DNA of 64,000 nucleotides from Synaphobranchus kaupii (lineage: Eukaryota; Chordata; Actinopteri; Anguilliformes; Synaphobranchidae): NCBI GenBank assembly GCA_029718625.1, contig CM056383.1, forward strand, positions 17,818,722 to 17,882,721, given 5' to 3'. Below, piece by piece: positions 54,593 to 64,000 of the stretch (position 1 is its first letter; each line of letters starts with the position of its first letter). The notes beneath the pieces were generated by a model. The model worked only from the letters and a program-made list of their open reading frames with translations, made no database searches and had not been told where the DNA came from. Position numbers and translations under genes: made by a program.

Positions 54593-55182
54593 TGTTTGCG
54601 TGTATGTGTGTAATGGTTTATTGTTAGTAACTGTAATCCTGATGTTTACTTCCTTGTTTCCTGCTTGTAAGCCACGCCCCTTCAATCAGCAGAATAAACA
54701 GCTGCTGTTTGTCCATAGGCTTACTGACAGACTCCTGGACCATACTGATCCTAGGTCAGTCATGGGTCGAGCTTGGTGGGTCACAGAGTAGAGTTTGTTA
54801 TGTGGACAACCTTAAATGATTACCTGCAATGTCGAGAACCCCATTCGTGTGATATTTGGCGGTTTCTGGAAATGGTGTCAGGAGGGCTCTACAGTTGAAG
54901 GAATGGTTTCACTTTCTTTAGTATTATATATTTAGTTTTAGTAATAATATTTAAATTTCAGTGTATGCTTTCAATTGCCCAAAACAGCTTTTGTGCATTA
55001 AGGATATTTTACATGCTTACTGATGTTTTTGACAATCAGCCAGATTTACAATGGTGGGTGTCTGGGCATTCAGGGGTTTGTGGTCTAAAGCAAGGAAATA
55101 CACTTCAAGTAACTCCAAAGCAGCTGGTACTATGCTTCCAGACGCTGTATATGATGTGTCTGTACAAAAGGTGACTTGCTTT

Positions 55183-55950
55183 TGTAACCCCCCTATCATA
55201 TTACCATAGTTCATTTACATTTATGGGTATCTTATGTCTAGTTAGGTACTGTCACTTTAAGAGATTGTGATTCTACAGGTCAGGCTTGCTGTTACTTTTC
55301 TGGATTAGGTGCTATGTGAGCTGGCAGATCACCAGTTGTTACCCTGATTGCAAGCAAGTGCCTGAACATTTTATTTCTTATATTAGCGAACTGGTGTTTT
55401 GGACGTGGGCCACAACCTAGTCATTAAGGTTGCGTTTTCCCGCCACTCTACTTTGGGATCGGATGTGGGCAAGCAGAGTCATCCTTCGTTAATCGTCCAT
55501 CATAGACTGCGTATCGCCTCCTGTTGGCGAACTCGATGAACTGTGAGCCAGGAAACATTTCATGGATTTATTCAAGTAAGAGTGTTCCAGTAGCAAAGCA
55601 CTTCACGGATTTATTCAAGTAAAACTTCCAGTTAAGGGCCCCAACGAGAGATCTCCTTTTGTTTATTATTTTGTTTATTTGGGTGTTGTGCACAGCAGGG
55701 ATATTGCAGCGCTGCAGCATATCAGTTTATAATTCATACTGTTTTGCATATATATATATATTTTTGTATTTGTGAATCAGCATATGACTATTGGTACATA
55801 CTGATATTCACTGTCTACTGATACCTACAATATAATTCTATGCAACTCTACTTGCCTTGTGTCTTGTCCGGGTTATTCATAGATACACAGTCCACTCATA
55901 CTATACCTGATCTTGAGGTAAAATTCTATCCTTATTAAAGAAGGGTTACA
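55183..55950 (+). repeat. 5' LTR
   Basis: Starts TGTAACCCCCCTATCATATT and ends AAGAAGGGTTACA, with TGTAA/TTACA as the terminal inversion. It lacks the GGGC inserted in the 3' LTR near 62265 (GCTGTTACTT here, GCTGGGCGTTACTT there). It should carry the element's promoter; a TATATATATATA run lies at about 55750-55761. Confidence 0.95.
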
Positions 55951-55961
55951 TAGGATTTTCT

Positions 55962-55979
55962 TGGCGCCCAACGTGGGGC
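55962..55979 (+). promoter_or_regulatory. primer-binding site (tRNA-Lys type)
   Basis: TGGCGCCCAACGTGGGGC begins 12 bases after the 5' LTR. It has the TGGCGCCCAAC form of lysine tRNA (Lys1,2) priming sites. The rather long 11-base gap after the LTR (TAGGATTTTCT) is notable. Confidence 0.85.
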
Positions 55980-56039
55980 TGTGTGACTGTGAAATAACCT
56001 GCTGTTGGTCCAGGCCACACAGAGATTGTTCTAGAAAAC

Positions 56040-57625
56040 ATGGAGTTGTGCAAACAATATAAATTTGACAGTGAACGCTCGGTTATTTTAAAGAATGTTG
56101 ATCCCCAGACGGGCCATGATGACTTATCAGAGGCATTTCGATTACTTGGAAAAGTAACTAAATTCGAACAGATTGATGATGTTATCCCATCTGGCATTCT
56201 TTGTGAATTTGAGGATAAAGAAACAGTCCTACTACTAGACTGTGACCATGTTGACACTCCGGTCAGTACTGGACTGTAGTTCCCGTTAAGGAGTATGACG
56301 AACCATCACCTAAAAATGTTGAAGCCGCCTCTGATCAGTTTTTCAATTGTGTTATTCAGGGTATGGCAGAGGAGTTCCAAGAGAATATTAATAAAGTAGC
56401 CTCTGCTCACAAGGGTGATGCTATAGAGTTAAACAAACGGGCAGTGGCATGCCTAACCGAGATGAGTGGGGCTCAAGGTTTGTTCGCCACTTCCACACCA
56501 CTTCCCAAAGTTACTTTCAACTTGGACGAGTCTACCAGAGATAATAGTCACACCATGCCACATAAGGTTACTAGTAGCATCCCCGAGGTAGTGCAGCGTG
56601 TTATTGTGGAACACGTGGTTAAACACGATAATCAAACCTCCAAATACCACAAATCCCACCGAGTGTGTACATTCTCAGGGTTGACTCCTAAACCCAGCGC
56701 GGAAGGAGATTTTGAAACATGGAGAGTGCAAGCTAGACAGGTAATGAATGACCCAGAGCTCTCTGCCAATGATAAAAGACGTAAAATCCAGGATAGCCTT
56801 CTGCCCCCTGCTCTTAACACAGCATTATATGTTGGTGATGTTGCAGATGCCCACGCTTATTTCATAGCATTGGAAAAGGCTTATGGTAGTGTGGCTAATG
56901 GTGAAGAGTTATATATCCAGTTTATTGAGACTCATCAGAATAATGGAGAGAAATGCTCAGACTACTTAAACCGGCTTCACACCCTCATGCAGAGAGTAGT
57001 GGAACGCAAAGGGCTCACTACAGGAAATCCTGACTTGCCGTTGTTAAAGCAGTTTGTGCGTGGTTGTTGGGACGATTCCCTAATAACCCAACTGAAACTG
57101 AGAGATTACATGGCAGAAGCACACAGACAACAGGTGACATACTCTGAGCTTCTGTTTGTGGTGAGATCATTCGAGGCAGAGAGGGAGTCAAAAGAAAGTA
57201 GAAAGAAGCGCCATCTAGGAAACACTCCTTTGAAAGCCCACAGCAGTGTGCATGTTGCAGCCGATCCGTTGATTAGAAGTAAAGCAACAAATGTTTCATC
57301 CACTGAAAATTCGCTGTCAGACAAAGTGGAGCTGTTGGAAAAAGAGTTAGCTAAACTCAAAATCAGCAGTACGAGAGGTCCAAAATCAGACATGATACCC
57401 TTCAAGAGTAAAGCAAGAAGCAATACTTCTGGATCATACAACGAGGTTCCACGAAAACAAAATGGGTTCTGCTATCAGTGCGGACAGGATGATCACCACA
57501 TGCAACGCTGCCCAAACCCTGCAAATGCTGCGCTAGTGCAACAGAAGCTGATCGCTCGCCACAAGAGTAAAATGTTGCTGTCACAGTCACTTGAGTCCTC
57601 TTCAGCAGAGCAGTTAAACAGCTAA
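56040..57625 (+). pseudogene. gag: gag: PNMA-like capsid protein with CCHC zinc knuckle, one frameshift
   Basis: The ATG at 56040 opens an N-terminal domain (56040-56279) with RRM-like character (VILKNVDPQ, CEFEDKETVLLL), as in PNMA proteins. A single-base shift near 56262 moves the rest into another frame, open from before 56363 to TAA at 57623-57625. The main part has the PNMA/Ty3 capsid region (FSGLTPKPSAEGDFETWRVQ, KIQDSLLPPALNTAL, DYLNRLHTLMQRVVERKG). A coiled segment (DKVELLEKELAKLKI) and one zinc knuckle (CYQCGQDDHHMQRC, CX2CX4HX4C) follow. Gag assembles particles that package the element's RNA. The shift could be mutation or sequencing error. Confidence 0.85.
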
Positions 57626-57655
57626 GAGCCTCTGTTGAAGGACAGACAGAGGCTC
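57613..57655 (+). promoter_or_regulatory. -1 ribosomal frameshift signal at the gag-pol junction
   Basis: The gag frame reads CAG TTA AAC AGC TAA. GTTAAAC (57613-57619) is in the X-XXY-YYZ register for -1 slippage. Six bases later, GAGCCTCTGT (57626-57635) pairs perfectly with ACAGAGGCTC (57646-57655) around a 10-base loop. The pol frame (-1 relative to gag) is open through this whole region into the protease, with no start codon of its own. GTTAAAC is a known functional slip site in some viral RNAs. Confidence 0.75.
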
Positions 57656-59142
57656 GCGATAAGAAAAATGTCCGATCATCCTTGGCTTCTCTGTTGAATC
57701 ATAGTTCCGAGTTAAATTCATCTGAGGCAATCCCTGCAGGGCTGGTGGGAGGTTTAGCCTATTTAGATGGTGTTCAGTGTAAATGCCTAATAGACACAGG
57801 GTCTCAGGTTACCTGTTTATCTGAATCCTTTTATCGTCGGAACTTAGAGCACCGAGAACTCTATTCTGTTAATGATCTGTTACATATTGAAGGTGCAGCA
57901 GGGCAAGTAGTTGCCTATTTGGGCTATATTGAAGTTGAACTACGGTTTCCTAAAAATATGTGTGGTACAGGATCCAAGTTTAATGTGTTAGTTCTTATCT
58001 GCCCAGACCAACCTTACAATAGTAACATGCCATTTTTGGTGGGGATGAATGTACTGAAAAATCTTGTAAGGGACTGTCAAGATAAGAGTGGTGGCAAAGA
58101 CTGGCATCAGTTACAAATGCATCCAGAGTGGGGGGTGGTCTATTCAAGTTATCTTGCGAGGCAAAGCAGTTGTCAAGGTAATGCTAAATCAATGCAAGTC
58201 AGGCTTCAATGTAAATCACCTATTACTGTTGCCAGCAATGAAGTGAAAGAATTAAAGGGCATTTTTCACAATTCGGCCAATAAAATGGGTTTCCAAGCAT
58301 TGCTAACTGAACCTGAAACCTATTCCTGCCCTGGAGGCCTAGTGGTGTACAATCAACTATTACATGTGTCTCCCAGGTCCCACCAAAAAGTCAAACTTAT
58401 GGTGCAGAATATCTCAGAACATGAGATTACCCTCCAACCAAAGTACATCATAGCTGAATGCATGGAAGTAACTTGGGTGAGAGAGTTAGGCTGGGAGAAT
58501 ATAGCCAAAAGTAGACTTTCTCAAAACAAATATTCTGTCACCTCTATGCATATGAACACGTCTGTGAAAGAAAAGGCATCAGAATCCGTGGATTTCAATG
58601 CAATGCTGGCAGACTCCCCAGTGCCTGAGGCCTTTAAAGAGCATATGGTATCCAGGCTTACCAGAGAGGCGAAGCAGGCGTTTTCCTCTCATGACTTGGA
58701 TGTTGGACACATTCATGGTGTTTCACACAAAATTGAACTCACTGATCACTCACCTTTCAAGGAAAGAACACGACGTGTCTCACCAGCTGATTTTGAAGAT
58801 CTCAGAAACCATCTTCATGAACTGTTGTCCACTGGGATAATTGAAGAGTCAAGCAGCCCATTTGCCTCCGCTATAGTTTTGGTCCGTAAGAAGAATGGGA
58901 CGCTTAGGATGGTAGTGGATTACAGGCGACTGAACAAAGTCACTAACAGAGATGCCTACCCACTCCCTCGTATAGAGGAGACATTCTCACTGCTTTCCGG
59001 CTCAAAGTGGTTTTCTGTATTAGATCTTAAAAGCGGTTATTACCAAATAGAAATGGACAAAGACGACAGACCCAAAACTGCTTTCACTACGCCATTTGGT
59101 AATTGGCAGTTTAGAATGATGCCGCAAGGTCTTACTAATTAA
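57614..59142 (+). pseudogene. pol: pol part 1: protease and reverse transcriptase up to motif B
   Basis: The frame is entered by -1 frameshift at 57613-57619. The aspartic protease has CLIDTGSQVTCLSESF (catalytic Asp-Thr-Gly at about 57793-57801). The reverse transcriptase begins near 58830 with SSSPFASAIVLVRKKNGTLR and MVVDYRRLNKVT, then FSVLDLKSGYYQIEM (motif A Asp) and FTTPFGNWQFRMMPQGLTN (motif B). The frame stops at TAA 59140-59142. The usual short connection to the next block is missing, so a small deletion plus frameshift lies at about 59138-59147. Confidence 0.85.
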
Positions 59143-59147
59143 TTCAT

Positions 59148-59468
59148 ATGGAGAAGGTAATGGCTGGAATGAATCTTCAAGAGGTCATTGCATTTCTCGA
59201 CGATTTAATCATCTTTTCAGACTCAAAAGAACAACACGAGGAACACTTAATGAAGGTATTGCGGAGGATTTCAGAGTGTGGCTTAAAACTTTCCCCATCT
59301 AAGTGTAAACTTTTTCAAAAGTCTTTCAATTATTTGGGGCACATCATCTCAGAGGAAGGCATACGACCTGATCCAACGAAGGTAGAAGCAATCCTGAGTT
59401 GGCCGAGACCTAACACCTTGAAGGAGCTGAGGTCATTTTTAGGGTTTTGCGGGTATTATCGAAGATAA
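59148..59468 (+). pseudogene. pol: pol part 2: reverse transcriptase motif C and thumb
   Basis: Continues the reverse transcriptase in another frame. It has VIAFLDDLIIFSDS (the catalytic DD box, motif C), GLKLSPSKCKLFQKSFNYLG and the thumb block TLKELRSFLGFCGYYRR. It ends in TAA at 59466-59468. Family members carry a further 25-35 residues here before RNase H, so a second internal deletion is likely. Confidence 0.85.
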
Positions 59469-59489
59469 TGAATCAGCACCTGGGAATCA

Positions 59490-60288
59490 GCAGCTTGGGG
59501 AAAGATGGACAGCCTCATGTCAAAAAGCTTTTGATGACATAATTGTCAAACTCACCAGCACCCCTGTTCTTGGTTTTGCCAACTGGCAACTCCCTTACAT
59601 CTTACATACAGATGCTAGTGTGACTGGTCTAGGAGCGGCTCTGTATCAAGTTCAAGAGGGGAAGATGAGAGTGGTGGCGTATGCCAGTCGTGGTCTAAGC
59701 AGGAGTGAGAAAAACTATCCAGTACACAAGCTGGAGTTTCTTGCCCTTAAGTGGGCCATCTGTGAGAAATTTCAAGACTATCTGTATGGAGTGAAATTTA
59801 AAGTTCTCACTGATAACAATCCGTTAACATACGTTTTGACGTCAGCCAAACTAGACGCAACAGGCTACCGCTGGCTTGCAGCCTTAGCAATGTTCGATTT
59901 TGATATCTTCTACAAGTCCGGGAAGAAAAATGTGGACGCTGATGGGTTGTCCCGCAGGCCTCAGGATGCTTTAACTGATGACGAGGACACGTTAGAGATG
60001 GACGATAAGATTGCCCTCCTCAAGAACCGGGTTCAACCCATTCAGGAGAATGATCAAGCGGTCTTCAGACGGGAAGCCTTGGTGGCTGTGTGTCAAAAAC
60101 ATCAGGTGATGGTGTTGAGGAACTTGACCAACCCTGAAGATGCTCAGCCAAGTCAGGAGGGGCACAGCGATTCAGTGGCTGCTGTAGAGACACTTCTATG
60201 CAGTGAGGATGCCATACCAAGTAACTTTGAAGTCCCGGAACCCTGGCCAGGACAAGACACTCTCCCCAGCATGTCTATGGATGACTAG
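59490..60288 (+). pseudogene. pol: pol part 3: RNase H domain
   Basis: GERWTASCQKAFDDIIVKL leads into the RNase H core: ILHTDASVTGLGAAL (first Asp), HKLEFLALKWAI (Glu) and VLTDNNPLTYVL (Asp). The usual Ty3 linker FDIFYKSGKKNVDADGLSR follows. The frame is open from about 59500 to a single TAG at 60286-60288, after which the same frame continues into integrase. Only this nonsense codon separates it from part 4. Confidence 0.87.
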
Positions 60289-62076
60289 AAGCAGCTACAG
60301 GAAAAGGATGAGGACTTAAGACGGGTTGTTACCTTACTCAGAGAAGACAGGAAACCAGAGTTAGTGGCACAGAAGGAGGAACCGCTGGAAGTACGTCTGC
60401 TCTTGAGGGAATGGCCCAAACTCACTTTAATAGGAGGAGTATTACACAGACAAGTTGGCAACCAGCAGGGAGAGCAATACAATCAGTTGATCATTCCTAA
60501 AAGTCACCGTGCCAGAGCCTTGGAGGGGGTTCATGATGAAACTGGCCACATGGGCTATGATCGGACTTTAAGTTTAGCTCGTGCTCGGTTTTATTGGCCT
60601 AAAATGTCAGCCGATGTTCAGTATAAGTGTAAGACCTGTGAACGGTGTGTCAGGAGAAAGGCTCGTGCAGAAAAGGCTGCTGAGTTAGTAAACATCAAAG
60701 CGTTTGCGCCATTAGAACTTGTTTGCATTGATTATCTTACTATTGAACCAGACACTCGTGACACTAGGAACATTTTAGTTTTGACGGACCACTTTACAAA
60801 ATATGCACAAGCATATCCCACAAGAGACCAGACTGCTAAAACTGTCGCCAGTGTATTGTGGGAGAACTTTATAAGCCACTATGGATTCCCAAAGAGAATC
60901 CATAGTGATCAAGGAGCAAACTTCGAGTCTGAGATCATAAAAGAGCTGTGTAAGATTACTGGGGTCAAGTCAAGGACAACTCCGTATCACCCAAGAGCAA
61001 ACCCTGTAGAACGTTTTAATAGAACTTTATTAGACATGTTAGGGACTCTAAGTGATAAAAAGAAAGAGAATTGGCGCAAATATGTCCGTCTGTTAGTGCA
61101 TGCCAATAATTGTTCAAGAAATGATGTGACTGGAGAATCGCCATTCTTCCTCATGTTTGGCAGGGAGCCCCGTCTACCAATTGACATATGTTTTGGAATC
61201 AGCCCGGCAGGACACAGTGAGAAGACACACTCTCAGTTTGTGAGAGACTTGAAGAGAAAGTTGAAGTTCGCCTATGGACTGGCATCACAAATGGCTGAGA
61301 AGCGACAGCTGATGAATAAGAGAAGGTGGGATCGTAAGGTAATTGCCTCTCCCATTGAGGTTGGTGATAGGGTTTTAGTGCGCAATGTCAATATTCGGAA
61401 AAAGCACAAAATTGCAGACAAATGGGAGCCAACTGTTTATTTAGTGGTGAAACAGTTGAGTGAAGACATACCAGTGTATGTTGTGAGACCGGAAATGGGT
61501 GAAGGACGCGAGCGGACCTTACACAGAGACCTCCTGCTTCCTTGTGGATTCCTTCCAGTGTCTCCAGAGATAGAGGAGGAAGACAATACTGTGCTACGAC
61601 ATAGAACCCGGAACAGTGGACCAAATATGGAAATGGACATGGAAGATTCCAGTGTAACGAGGGAGACAGGAATGATCCTGGATGATAGTTCAGCATCTCT
61701 GAATCCAGATGCACCTGAATTCGTGGCTATGGAAAGTGGACCTTTGGATTACTCAAGTGATCAAGTCATAAAGGATGACATGTTGTCAGAGGCAACGAAT
61801 GGAGCTGCACATGGTGGTCATGTTGAGGAACAAGAGACCACTGATGCAGCTGAGTCTCAACAGCAAGAGACAATCCTGCCCCGCAGGTCAAATCGGGAGC
61901 GCCGTCTTCCAAAAAGGCTGGAGGCTTATGATCTAGGAGGGAAATCAAACATACACTGTCAGTGTGTCACAGCCTCAGTGTCAAGTGCAGATTTAGGGCA
62001 GCTTCTTAAACTAATGCAGGATCTGAGTTTTATGTTCCGGGAGCAGAACAAACTCCTTATGCAATTTATAATGTGA
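60289..62076 (+). pseudogene. pol: pol part 4: integrase and C-terminal tail
   Basis: Open from the TAG to TGA at 62074-62076. The HHCC zinc domain is HDETGHMGYDRTL...CKTCERC (about 60530-60650). The catalytic core has VCIDYLTIEP (Asp), IHSDQGANFES (Asp) and NPVERFNRTLLDML (Glu). GDRVLVRNVNIRKKHKIADK is the C-terminal chromatin- or DNA-binding fold usual in Ty3 elements. An acidic tail of about 180 residues follows, ending in a basic RRSNRERRLPKR patch and a short hydrophobic helix. There is no envelope protein. Confidence 0.9.
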
Positions 62077-62146
62077 GCTTTCAGTTAAATATCTTATTAG
62101 TGGGGTTATGTCCTTTTAGTCATAGGTCGAGGACAACCTGTTTTAA

Positions 62147-62157
62147 GCAGGGGAGAA
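62147..62157 (+). promoter_or_regulatory. polypurine tract
   Basis: GCAGGGGAGAA directly precedes the 3' LTR (TGTAAC at 62158). It is the expected plus-strand primer site. Confidence 0.8.
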
Positions 62158-62929
62158 TGTAACCCCCCTATCATATTACCATAGTTCATTTACATTTATG
62201 GGTATCTTATGTCTAGTTAGGTACTGTCACTTTAAGAGATTGTGATTCTACAGGTCAGGCTTGCTGGGCGTTACTTTTCAGGATTACGTGCTATGTGAGC
62301 TGGCAGATCACCAGTTGTTACCCTGATTGCAAGCAAGTGCCTGAACATTTTATTTCTTATATTAGCGAACTGGTGTTTTGGACGTGGGCCACAACCTAGT
62401 CATTAAGGTTGCGTTTTCCCGCCACTCTACTTTGGGATCGGATGTGGGCAAGCAGAGTCATCCTTCGTTAATCGTCCATCATAGACTGCGTATCGCCTCC
62501 TGTTGGCGAACTCGATGAACTGTGAGCCAGGAAACATTTCATGGATTTATTCAAGTAAGAGTGTTCCAGTAGCAAAGCACTTCACGGATTTATTCAAGTA
62601 AAACTTCCAGTTAAGGGCCCCAACGAGAGATCTCCTTTTGTTTATTATTTTGTTTATTTGGGTGTTGTGCACAGCAGGGATATTGCAGCGCTGCAGCATA
62701 TCAGTTTATAATTCATACTGTTTTGCATATATATATATATTTTTGTATTTGTGAATCAGCATATGACTATTGGTACATACTGATATTCACTGTCTACTGA
62801 TACCTACAATATAATTCTATGCAACTCTACTTGCCTTGTGTCTTGTCCGGGTTATTCATAGATACACAGTCCACTCATACTATACCTGATCTTGAGGTAA
62901 AATTCTATCCTTATTAAAGAAGGGTTACA
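62158..62929 (+). repeat. 3' LTR
   Basis: Nearly identical to the 5' LTR over about 770 bases. Differences seen are an extra GGGC near 62265, CAGGATTACG in place of CTGGATTAGG, and nothing else obvious. It ends GGGTTACA, followed by CTTT. Confidence 0.95.
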
Positions 62930-63867
62930 CTTTCACCCAGAGATACTTCATACCCAACCCTCCCGTCAATGCTCTCCCAAAAATTGTGTACAAACACTAT
63001 GCCTCAATCCTGTCATTTTTTAAACTAGCATATATCTGTACCCTTTCATAAATAAATAAATAAATACATAAAATGGATTTGTTATTGTACTGTGTACCAT
63101 GGTCTGCGTTAATACTCTATTCTGATTGGCTGGGAGGTGGGGATTATTTTCCCATAAACGTACAAGAACCCTTTGCACAGTGTAGGCCTACATAACACCC
63201 AGTGCACAATAACACAAGTACCCTACATAACCACTACAAGGCACCACATACATATTCATTAATATACATCAACATTTCTTACAGCGGATATAGCAGAATC
63301 ATAGTTTCAGTATGCATATTTCTATATCAAAGTGATGCTACAATTTATGTAAGTGCATATACAGTATTTACAAATGATTTAACTACATGACCAAGTAAAT
63401 GTGACAAGGTAAAATGTACATTATAAACTCAATTTGTTCACGGGGCAAATTTAATATTTTAATTAGTAGCCTAGCTATAAACAAACCTCCAAGAGGGATC
63501 AGTTTTTCCACAAAGGGCACCGAGTCAATGTTTCGTAATGTAACTTAAAACCGATCCCTCCTGTTTATTAGTGGACCAATGAGATTTCGAGGCTACCACC
63601 CCCTCCATTCTGAAATCTATTTAGCATCAGAAACTGGGATAAAGTTTCAAACTAAAAATTAAGTGAAAATTCTACGAGAGGAAAGCTGTGCCAAACTTCA
63701 TTTCGACTTGAAGGTGGGATACCCCGGTCCTTTAAGCAAGTGTTAAAACGGAAAGCAAATAGAAATCTTAATCTTACATCTTAACCATATTCACGTAAAT
63801 ATTCTTATCAAGGATTCTAAAGTGGATGTTCTTTTTTCTATCTTGTCTCGCATTTCTTTAAAAAGAA
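62930..63867. promoter_or_regulatory. twist2 upstream region
   Basis: An (AATA)n tract lies at about 63048-63070. Closer to twist2 are a CCAAT box (ACCAATGAG, about 63574) and an imperfect inverted pair, AGAGGGATCAGTTTT (about 63492) and AAAACCGATCCCTCC (about 63547). No clear TATA box. No other gene. Confidence 0.4.
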
Positions 63868-64000
63868 ATGGAAGAGAGCTCCGGTTCGCCTGTCTCCCCA
63901 GTGGATGGCTCAGTGACCAGTGAGGAGGAGGTGGACAGACAGCAGAGAAGATTCGGAAGGAAGAGGAGGCACAGCAAAAACCTCAACGGGGAATGCAGCC
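63868..64000 (+). CDS. twist2: twist2, first 44 codons (cut by window end)
   Basis: The ATG at 63868 (AAGAAATGGAAG) opens MEESSGSPVSPVDGSVTSEE and continues with a basic nuclear-localisation-type run, RRFGRKRRHSK. This is the diagnostic N-terminus of vertebrate Twist2 (human begins MEEGSSSPVSPVDSLGTSEE), distinct from the longer Gly-rich Twist1 N-terminus. The bHLH and the C-terminal WR motif lie beyond the window. Twist2 is a bHLH repressor/activator of mesoderm and dermal development that binds E-boxes with E-proteins. Linkage to asb1 agrees with human 2q37. Confidence 0.92.
   Translation, partial: MEESSGSPVSPVDGSVTSEEEVDRQQRRFGRKRRHSKNLNGECS

Larger units (their letters stand above)
52740..55182. 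other. bHLH 3' UTR and intergenic region, no further gene recognised
   Basis: Likely poly(A) signals of the bHLH gene (AATAAAATAAAATAA near 53126) follow about 390 bases of UTR-like sequence. Farther on are a (CTA)n tract (53517-53566), a (GT)n tract (54556-54590) and short ORFs without similarity. Confidence 0.45.
55183..62929 (+). mobile_element. Ty3/Gypsy LTR retrotransposon with PNMA-like gag, 7.75 kb, structurally complete but damaged
   Basis: Two direct LTRs (55183-55950 and 62158-62929) enclose a primer-binding site, gag, a -1 frameshift signal, pol in the order protease, reverse transcriptase, RNase H, integrase, and a polypurine tract. The flanks share CTTT, the probable target duplication. 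By eye the LTRs differ only by one 4-base insertion and two substitutions near the start, which indicates recent insertion. There is no envelope gene. gag has one frameshift; pol has a deletion or frameshift after RT motif B, another break after the thumb, and one nonsense codon before integrase. It lies between the bHLH gene and twist2 and explains most of their spacing. Confidence 0.93.

Noticed and set aside
55962..55979. Foamy-virus-like retrovirus suggested by the lysine-tRNA primer site
   Set aside because: The primer site alone is shared widely; gag is PNMA/Ty3-like, integrase and protease are Ty3-like, and there is no envelope gene.

Overview
The window is nuclear DNA from a ray-finned fish, most likely a teleost. 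Three host genes are readable on the + strand, all with vertebrate exon structure: a complete five-exon asb1 (15025-23969), a two-exon bHLH gene of the Ptf1a/Fer group (51238-52739), and the first 44 codons of twist2 (63868 to the window edge). ASB1 and TWIST2 also lie near each other on human chromosome 2q37. The repeat load fits a fish genome: Tc1/mariner-type elements, L2/CR1-like LINEs, palindromic MITEs, a Ty3/Gypsy element with a PNMA-like gag, and many minisatellites.

Layout. 1-2.06 kb: 5' part of a LINE (endonuclease, minus strand) beside a Tc1 3' end. 2.37-6.58 kb: palindromic DNA elements, including a 2.1-kb element with about 600-bp arms and a 1-kb TTAA-flanked one. 8.75-9.96 kb: a possible exon relic resembling TRAF3IP1, then a 36-bp minisatellite. 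12.6-13.3 kb: eroded LINE. 15.0-24.0 kb: asb1, with introns and 3' UTR filled with tandem arrays, plus a 1.2-kb inverted-repeat element in intron 1. 24-33 kb: minisatellite-rich intergenic DNA, with a 1.6-kb non-coding retroelement-like insertion at 28.6-30.2 kb. 34.0-40.1 kb: a nested stack of TA-flanked DNA transposons, two of them with IS630/Tc1-type transposase remains. 40.3-41.3 kb: 33-bp and 34-bp arrays. 42.1-44.7 kb: an internally deleted LINE. 45.1-47.6 kb: an L2/CR1-like LINE with a long reverse-transcriptase ORF. 49.3-49.7 kb: a palindromic MITE. 51.2-52.7 kb: the bHLH gene. 55.2-62.9 kb: a young Ty3/Gypsy LTR element with near-identical LTRs, a PNMA-like gag, a readable -1 frameshift signal and a damaged pol. 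63.9 kb: twist2.

The host genes do not form an operon-like unit. asb1 encodes a SOCS-box substrate adaptor of a Cullin-5 ubiquitin ligase. The two bHLH genes are developmental transcription factors about 11 kb apart. Their order, Fer-type bHLH then twist, mirrors FERD3L-TWIST1 on human chromosome 7, so the bHLH gene may be a surviving member of an ancient paired locus. The most distinctive observations are: (i) the tandem arrays in asb1 introns 1, 2 and 3 carry copies of the real splice sites; (ii) the compact frameshift signal in the PNMA-like Ty3 element; (iii) the nested transposon stack; (iv) three elements sharing the same TGTCATGG terminus, two of them non-coding.
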